From Catellatospora sp. TT07R-123 (GTDB lineage: Bacteria; Actinomycetota; Actinomycetes; Mycobacteriales; Micromonosporaceae), in contig NZ_BNEM01000002.1 of assembly GCF_018327705.1 (NCBI RefSeq), positions 3,038,001-3,102,000 on the forward strand: a stretch of 64,000 bases of DNA, in the 5' to 3' direction. Shown here one piece after another: positions 59,685 through 64,000 of this stretch (the stretch's first letter is position 1; every line of letters starts with the position of its first letter). The notes below the pieces were generated by a model. The model saw only the letters and a list, made by a program, of their open reading frames with translations, had not been told where the DNA came from and ran no database searches. Made by a program: the position numbers and the translations under genes.

Positions 59685-59948
59685 CTAACCGGGGTGCACC
59701 CCCACCGCGTCGCGGATCTTGAAGCCCTCGCGGGCGTCGGCGGACCGGGCGCAGTGGGCGCAGCAGTAGAAGTGGCCCGACACCTCCACGCCATGTCCGA
59801 TGATCTTGCAGGCGCAGTGCTCGCACACCGGCGCCAGCCGCTGCACCGCGCACTCGAAGCTGTCAAACACGTGCACGTTGCCACCTGCCGTGTGCACCTC
59901 GAAGGACAGCCAGTACTCGTTCTTGCAGACCTCGCAGGTACCCATCAC
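59685..59948 (-). CDS. Small Cys-rich, probable zinc-binding (metallothionein-like) protein
   Basis: An 87-residue protein starting MMGTCEVCKNEYWLSFEV (second ATG at 59945 equally likely). Metal-ligand pairs CEVC, CEHCAC and FYCCAHC plus two conserved His give three Cys clusters, as in small actinobacterial metallothionein-like proteins, a family annotated from sequence. The middle part VFDSFECAVQRLAPVCEHCACKIIGHGVEV is characteristic. Presumably stores or delivers zinc in the cytosol. No metal-responsive regulator adjacent. Confidence 0.85.
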   Translation of the reverse strand: MMGTCEVCKNEYWLSFEVHTAGGNVHVFDSFECAVQRLAPVCEHCACKIIGHGVEVSGHFYCCAHCARSADAREGFKIRDAVGVHPG

Positions 59949-60079
59949 GCCTCCCGTTGCTTCCAGCAGCCGTCACCAGTCTCAGCGAAGGAAGGGCGCC
60001 TTCTTGTCGTTTTGCGTAGAAGAGGGTGTCCCGCCTCGGACAGACCGAGGGGCAGCGCGGCGCGTGCCGCTCTGCGAGC

Positions 60080-61525
60080 ATGCCGGACATGAACGGGGAA
60101 CCCCTGCCGAGAAACACGCCCCTGGCCGCGGTCACCGGCGCGCTCGCCGCCGCCGCCGTGGGCATCTTCTTCACCGTCCTGTGCGTGCAGCGGGCCGTCA
60201 CGGTCGACCGCTACCCCCGCCTGGAGACCGAGGGCTTCCTCGCCGTCCTGCTGGGCACCCTGGTCGTGGCCGCCGCCGTGGCGATGCTCGCGCTACCGCA
60301 ACGGCACCGGTTCAGCGGCTGGCCGGTGTCCGCGGCGGCCCTGGTCGTCCTGCTCGCCGTGGGGACGCTGGCGCCTTCGGCCTCCGGCGGGGTGGCCGGG
60401 CTGCTGCTGTGGTCGGCGATGAGCCTCGCCATGGGCGCGGCCCTGCTCGGCGTGCTCGGCGCCGCCGCCGGAGCGGGCGGCACCCGGCGCCCGGCGATCG
60501 CGGCCGGGCTCGCCACCGGCCTGGCCGCAGGCCCGCTCGTCTGGTACCTGAGCAGCCTCATCCTGTCCGGTGTCGACCTGCCCCGCGACCTGGCCGACCT
60601 GCTGCTGCCCGTGATCGTCCTGCTGCTGGTCGTCGTCGCCGCGCTCGCCGACCCGCCCCGGCCGCAGCCGCAGCCGACGGCGGCGGGCACCGGCGGCCTG
60701 TACGCCGTCCTCGGCGCGGCCGTGTTCCTGCTGGGCGCGGGCACGCTGACGCTGCGCGTGCTGTACGAGTCGCTGCGGGTCAGCGTCGACAACCTCGCCT
60801 CGCTGCGGCGGATGGAGTTCGTCGAGAACCTGGGCTACTTCGGCCCGATCGTGCTCGCGGTGCTCATCGCGACGCTGCTCACCTGGTACGCCGCCCGCCG
60901 CGGCCGCACCGACCTGGCCCGCTGGGTGGTGCTGTCGTTCGGGGCGGCCGGGCCGCTGGCGTACTCGATCGACGGCGTGCGCGACCGGGTGGACCTGGCC
61001 GGCTACCTCCCACTGCTGCTGGTCGCCGCCGTGAGCGCGGCGGTCGGGGCGCTGCTGGTCCGCTACGCCGACCGCTGGTTCGCCTGGGAGGCGGTCGGGC
61101 TCGCCCTGACGGCGCCGGGGGTCCTGGCCGGGCTCGTCGCGTACCGCCAGACGCCGGACTGGTGGACTCTGTCCAGCCTGCTGCTGGGAGCCGGGCTCGG
61201 TCTGGCCCTGGGCGCGGGCAGCGTCCGCACCCTGCGCACAGCCGAGGGCGGACCGGCCCGGGTCGCCGGATCGCTGGGGCTGGGCTTCGCGGCGCTGCTG
61301 CTGTGCGCCCAGGCCCTCGGCCCGGTGATCTGGCACGCCGAGGACCATCGGGGGTACGGCGAGCTGCCGGTCGCCGTACCGGTGCTCGCCGCGGTCACCG
61401 CCGCCGTGCTGGTGGCCGTGTTCGGCGTAGGCCGGGCGATGCACCGGCTGCGCACCGACCTGGTCGCCCAGGCCCGCGCCGCCGCGACCGCCGACGCCGG
61501 CCCTGAAGCCGCACCCGTCGGCTGA
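60080..61525 (+). CDS. Multi-pass membrane protein, unknown function
   Basis: A 481-residue integral membrane protein with about twelve hydrophobic helices, beginning LAAVTGALAAAAVGIFFTVLCV. No transporter signature or catalytic motif is recognised. An internal soluble loop (about 233-265, LRVLYESLRVSVDNLASLRRMEFVENLG) is the only substantial polar segment. ATG at 60080 or 60089. It could be a permease or sensor; nothing in the neighbourhood (Cys-rich protein divergent, QorB-like convergent) fixes the role. Confidence 0.8.
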   Translation: MPDMNGEPLPRNTPLAAVTGALAAAAVGIFFTVLCVQRAVTVDRYPRLETEGFLAVLLGTLVVAAAVAMLALPQRHRFSGWPVSAAALVVLLAVGTLAPSASGGVAGLLLWSAMSLAMGAALLGVLGAAAGAGGTRRPAIAAGLATGLAAGPLVWYLSSLILSGVDLPRDLADLLLPVIVLLLVVVAALADPPRPQPQPTAAGTGGLYAVLGAAVFLLGAGTLTLRVLYESLRVSVDNLASLRRMEFVENLGYFGPIVLAVLIATLLTWYAARRGRTDLARWVVLSFGAAGPLAYSIDGVRDRVDLAGYLPLLLVAAVSAAVGALLVRYADRWFAWEAVGLALTAPGVLAGLVAYRQTPDWWTLSSLLLGAGLGLALGAGSVRTLRTAEGGPARVAGSLGLGFAALLLCAQALGPVIWHAEDHRGYGELPVAVPVLAAVTAAVLVAVFGVGRAMHRLRTDLVAQARAAATADAGPEAAPVG

Positions 61526-61535
61526 GGGCGTCCCG

Positions 61536-61576
61536 CCGTCCCGGCCGCGCGTCGAACCGCGAGCGGGCCGGGACGG
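61536..61576. terminator. Hairpin between convergent genes
   Basis: Eleven-base arms CCGTCCCGGCC/GGCCGGGACGG around a 19-base loop, between the membrane protein stop and the QorB-like gene stop. Confidence 0.5.
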
Positions 61577-61583
61577 GCACGCG

Positions 61584-62435
61584 TCAGCGCAGCGCCGCCG
61601 CGACGGCGTCGGCCAGGGGCGTGGTCGGGCGGCCGATGAGGCGGGCCAGCTCGCCGGTGGTCACGGCCAGCTCGCCCTTCTCGACGGCCACGTCGACGTC
61701 GGCCAGGATCGTCGCGAAGTGCTCGGGCAGACCGGCCCCGATCAGGATGCCCCGGTACGCGTCCGGCGTCACCGAGGTGTAGGCGATCTCGCGGCCGGTC
61801 TGGCGGCTCAGCTCGGCCGCGTACTCGGCGAAGCTCCATGCGGTGTCGCCGCCGAGCTCGTACGTCCGGCCCTCGTGACCCGTGCCGGTCAGCACCGCCA
61901 CGGCCGCCGCCGCGTAGTCCGCGCGAGCCGCGGAGGCGACCCGCCCCGGGCCCGCCGCGGCGACCACGGCGTCGTGCGCCAGCACCGGCGCCAGGTTGCC
62001 CGTGTACACCTCGTGGTACCAGTTGTTGCGCAGCAGCGTGTACGGCAGCCCGGACGCCAGCACCAGCTGCTCGGTGGCCCGGTGGTCGTCGGCCAGCGCC
62101 GCCGTCAGGCTCCCCGGCGCACTCGTGTACGCCAGCAGCCCCACCCCCGCCGTACGCGCCGCCTCGATCACGGTGCGGTGCTGGGCCACCCGGTCCTTGC
62201 CGACCTCGCTGCCGGAGATGAGCAGCACCCGGTCCCCCGCCGAGAACAGGCCCGCGAAGGACTCCGGCGTGTCGTAGTCGGCGGTGTGAAGCCGGACCCC
62301 GCGCGCCGCGAGCGCGGCGGCCTTCTCGGGACTGCGGACGACGGCGGTGACCTGGTCGGCCGGGACCTGCTCCAGCAGCCCGTCCACGACGAGGCGGCCC
62401 AGCTGCCCGGTGGCTCCGGTGACGATGATGCCCAT
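61584..62435 (-). CDS. NAD(P)H-binding (QorB/NmrA-like) oxidoreductase
   Basis: A 283-residue atypical SDR with N-terminal GATGQLGRLVVDGLLEQV, lacking the catalytic Tyr of classical SDRs, as in quinone oxidoreductase 2 (QorB) and NmrA-like proteins. The segment YTSAPGSLTAALADDHRATEQLVLASGLPYTLLRNNWYHE is typical. It would reduce quinones or sense NADPH. Divergent from an hxlR-type regulator over an 89-base gap with a palindrome; this pairing is common for electrophile-responsive genes. Confidence 0.92.
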   Translation of the reverse strand: MGIIVTGATGQLGRLVVDGLLEQVPADQVTAVVRSPEKAAALAARGVRLHTADYDTPESFAGLFSAGDRVLLISGSEVGKDRVAQHRTVIEAARTAGVGLLAYTSAPGSLTAALADDHRATEQLVLASGLPYTLLRNNWYHEVYTGNLAPVLAHDAVVAAAGPGRVASAARADYAAAAVAVLTGTGHEGRTYELGGDTAWSFAEYAAELSRQTGREIAYTSVTPDAYRGILIGAGLPEHFATILADVDVAVEKGELAVTTGELARLIGRPTTPLADAVAAALR

Positions 62436-62495
62436 ATCGGAAAACTCCTTGTCAAACGGTTCTTCCCCAGCCTAGGCGCTAGCTCACCGTTTGAT

Positions 62496-62522
62496 CAGTA
62501 CCCACTTTGAAGTAAGGTACTG
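62496..62522. promoter_or_regulatory. HxlR-type operator CAGTACC...GGTACTG
   Basis: Outer arms CAGTACC (62496-62502) and GGTACTG (62516-62522) with inner ACTT/AAGT pairing. This is the GTAC(n)GTAC design seen for HxlR regulators, placed just before the hxlR start and between the divergent genes. Confidence 0.7.
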
Positions 62523-62524
62523 GC

Positions 62525-62926
62525 ATGTCGGTAAGTGCGGAGTCGCCCCGCTCGGCGGAGTGGTCGCCCAGCTCGGCGGAGAGCCTGTGCCCGTACCGGC
62601 TGGTGCTGGAGCACGTCACCAGCCGCTGGGGCGTCCTGGTGCTGATCGAGCTGCTGGAGGGCACGCGCCGGTTCAGCGAGCTGCGCCGCGCCGTCGGCCG
62701 GGTCAGCGAGAAGATGCTCACCCAGACGCTGCAGACCCTGGAGCGCGACGGCATGGTGCTGCGCGATGCGAAGCCGGTGATCCCGCCGCGCGTCGACTAC
62801 TCCCTCACCGAGCTGGGCCGCGAGGCCGCCGCGCAGGTCCGCGCGCTCGGGATGTGGACCCAGGCGCGCATGGACGACGTCGCGGCCGCCCGCGCCCGCT
62901 ACGACGAGGCCAGAGCATCCCGCTGA
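62525..62926 (+). CDS. HxlR family transcriptional regulator
   Basis: A 133-residue winged-helix regulator: CPYRLVLEHVTSRWGVLVLIELLEGTRRFSELRRAVGRVSEKMLTQTLQTLERDGMVLRD is the standard HxlR core (about 22-80). The single Cys near residue 22 is at the position used for redox or quinone sensing in several HxlR proteins. Probably represses the divergent QorB-like gene until a quinone or electrophile appears. The message may be leaderless, since the ATG follows the operator by three bases. Confidence 0.93.
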   Translation: MSVSAESPRSAEWSPSSAESLCPYRLVLEHVTSRWGVLVLIELLEGTRRFSELRRAVGRVSEKMLTQTLQTLERDGMVLRDAKPVIPPRVDYSLTELGREAAAQVRALGMWTQARMDDVAAARARYDEARASR

Positions 62927-62936
62927 CCCGATCGAC

Positions 62937-62999
62937 TTGCACTTTCGGGGAAACTGTCGGAATACCTGCCGGAACTCCAGCAGTTCCCCGAAACTGCAC
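62937..62999. repeat. Intergenic inverted repeat, family D copy 2
   Basis: Left arm TGCACTTTCGGGGAAACTG and right arm CAGTTCCCCGAAACTGCA pair with one bulge. Shares GTTTCGGGGAA with the element at 13043-13103. It follows the hxlR stop and probably ends both converging transcripts. Confidence 0.65.
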
Positions 63000-63035
63000 C
63001 CTGCCCAGCGGACACGGCACCCAGGGCGGGGCGGG

Positions 63036-63602
63036 TCAGGCGCGGAGGGTGCCGGTGGCGGGGAGTCCCGTCGCGGCGGTGACGTGGACGGCGGTGGTCC
63101 ACCAGTGGCTGGCCAGGCGGCCGCCGCTGGTCCAGTCGAGGATCCAGTCGAGCATGCTCAGCGGCGGCTGGCCGAAGGTGCTGTCCAGCGGGAACAGGGT
63201 GATGCCGCCGTCGGGTTCGACGTATCCGTCGAGCGGGAGCTGGCCGGTGGCGGCCAGCCGGGACGGGATCAGCCGCCACGCCCGGTGGGTCGGGTAGGTG
63301 TGGTCGGTGGCCCACGAGTCGATCACCCCGGCGCGCATCAGCGGCCGCAGCAGCGCGGCGGTGTCGACACACAGCCGGTCCTGCTTGGGCGGGTGCGGGG
63401 TGAAGCTGAGCAGCCGCGCGACGGTGCGCGGCCCCGGGACCTCCGCCGGTGCCGTCCCGGGCTCGCACTCGTCGGTAGCGTGGCCGAACTCACCATCGTC
63501 GGCGGTCGACGCCGCGACCGGTGCGGGCAGGTCCGCGACGGTCGGGCCGCGGCCGGCACGGCCGCGCTCGCGGCGGGTCGGGGTACGCAGTGACGCCCAC
63601 AT
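63036..63602 (-). CDS. Hypothetical protein, 188 aa
   Basis: No recognised family. The N-terminal 60 residues are low complexity (Arg, Pro, Ala, Glu); the rest is a compact soluble domain (TPHPPKQDRLCVDTAALLRPLMRAG, then LPLDGYVEPDGGITLFPLDSTFGQPPLSMLDWILDWTSGGRLASHWWTTAVHVTAATG). ATG at 63602; no strong ribosome site in the 15 bases upstream, which makes this the least certain boundary. Convergent with hxlR across a family D element; divergent from the final gene. Confidence 0.65.
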   Translation of the reverse strand: MWASLRTPTRRERGRAGRGPTVADLPAPVAASTADDGEFGHATDECEPGTAPAEVPGPRTVARLLSFTPHPPKQDRLCVDTAALLRPLMRAGVIDSWATDHTYPTHRAWRLIPSRLAATGQLPLDGYVEPDGGITLFPLDSTFGQPPLSMLDWILDWTSGGRLASHWWTTAVHVTAATGLPATGTLRA

Positions 63603-63818
63603 CGGCGCACCTCCTGGCGTGGTCGGGGGAGCGGAACCGGACAGCCGGTCCCGTCACCGGACACAACGCGCAAGCACCCCTGTGGGTTAGGCCGTTCGGA
63701 GTGTTCCGGCCCACCTTCGTACGCGGGGCATATATGGAAACTCTTTGTTTCCTGACGAGTAACATCTGGCCGAACGTATGTGGCGGGAGCACGTCACGGT
63801 CCCGAAACATAGGGTCTT

Positions 63819-64000
63819 GTGCCTGGTCGTCATCGTGATCCCCGACGTAACACCGCCCTGCGAGCCACCGCCGCCATCGCCGCGGCGGCCTTGGTACTGG
63901 CCGGTTCCTTCCTGGTCTACCGGCAGCTGAACGCCACGTCGTCGTGCGAGGGCGAGGCGCCGCTGAGCGTGGCCGCCTCCGCCGACATCGTCGACGCGCT
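63819..64000 (+). CDS. Start of a membrane-anchored secreted protein, truncated by the window
   Basis: From a GTG at 63819 the frame gives about 60 residues: a basic N-terminus with many Arg (PGRHRDPRRN), a membrane helix AAIAAAALVLAGSFLVYRQL, then SSCEGEAPLSVAASADIVDA. The sequence LSVAASADIVDAL is characteristic of substrate-binding plus von Willebrand A domain proteins of actinobacteria. AGGG lies a few bases before the GTG. C-terminus beyond window edge; identification from the first 60 residues only. The 216-base gap before it holds a short GGAAAC/GTTTCC hairpin (63736-63752) and AT-rich promoter-like sequence. Confidence 0.6.
   Translation, partial: MPGRHRDPRRNTALRATAAIAAAALVLAGSFLVYRQLNATSSCEGEAPLSVAASADIVDA

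Noticed and set aside
56399-59722. A 1100-residue plus-strand open frame
   Set aside because: It is the antisense shadow of the LuxR ATPase gene, which has clear Walker and HTH motifs in the minus strand.
61584-62926. Toxin-antitoxin or defence pair
   Set aside because: The divergent genes are a standard QorB-like oxidoreductase and HxlR regulator with a GTAC-type operator.

Overview
The window is about 64 kb of very GC-rich DNA. Coding density, strong third-position GC, frequent GTG/TTG starts, ATGA/GTGA stop-start overlaps, long cis-encoded LuxR-type ATPase regulators, CBM2-tagged secreted carbohydrases and an actinobacterial Tad pilus cluster all point to a soil actinobacterium, most likely Micromonosporaceae (Micromonospora/Catellatospora/Actinoplanes type). 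This is an inference from gene style; no rRNA or phylogenetic marker is present. No tRNA, rRNA, insertion sequence, prophage or CRISPR array was seen.

Layout: 0-9.7 kb holds a PRC-barrel fragment, small unknown proteins, two large secreted carbohydrate-active proteins (a CBM2-rhamnogalacturonan lyase and a twin-discoidin beta-helix protein with LacI-type operators upstream), a GNAT acetyltransferase bracketed by inverted copies of an intergenic repeat, a LURP-one/tubby-like protein and an HTH regulator. 9.8-14.5 kb holds a response regulator fused to cysteine-less glutaredoxin-like and thioredoxin-reductase-like domains, its overlapping cytosolic cNMP-domain histidine kinase, and a DivIVA-like coiled-coil protein with perfect decapeptide repeats. 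14.6-24.2 kb is a coherent L-fucose oxidation regulon: fucose dehydrogenase (AKR), lutCBA for the L-lactate produced, fuconate dehydratase, ketodeoxyfuconate dehydrogenase, diketo-acid hydrolase, fuconolactonase and a GntR/FCD regulator, with the same short palindrome in both control regions. 24.3-30 kb has a NADAR protein, FAD monooxygenase/PadR pair, ArsR regulator, PlsC acyltransferase and acyl-ACP desaturase. 30-35 kb has a glucose/sorbosone dehydrogenase carrying four beta-gamma-crystallin modules and a GH5 mannanase-FN3-FN3-CBM2. 35-44.5 kb has a phosphoesterase/saccharopine-dehydrogenase-like fusion, a LuxR ATPase, an AbfB protein, a YidC paralogue, a PrmC-like methyltransferase and an S41 peptidase. 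44.7-54.8 kb is one minus-strand Tad/Flp pilus operon of twelve genes. The rest holds a P450, a second LuxR ATPase, small Cys-rich and unknown proteins, a multi-pass membrane protein, a QorB-like/HxlR divergent pair and the start of a membrane-anchored probable binding protein.

The most unusual feature is non-coding: at least five distinct families of intergenic inverted-repeat elements recur across the window. One (core GTTGCCGGGCAATCGGGC) has three copies with a conserved asymmetric loop, and its third copy lies in frame inside a gene where it joins two unrelated enzyme domains. Another (core GACGYTGGCCTAT) supplies the stop codon of a methyltransferase gene.
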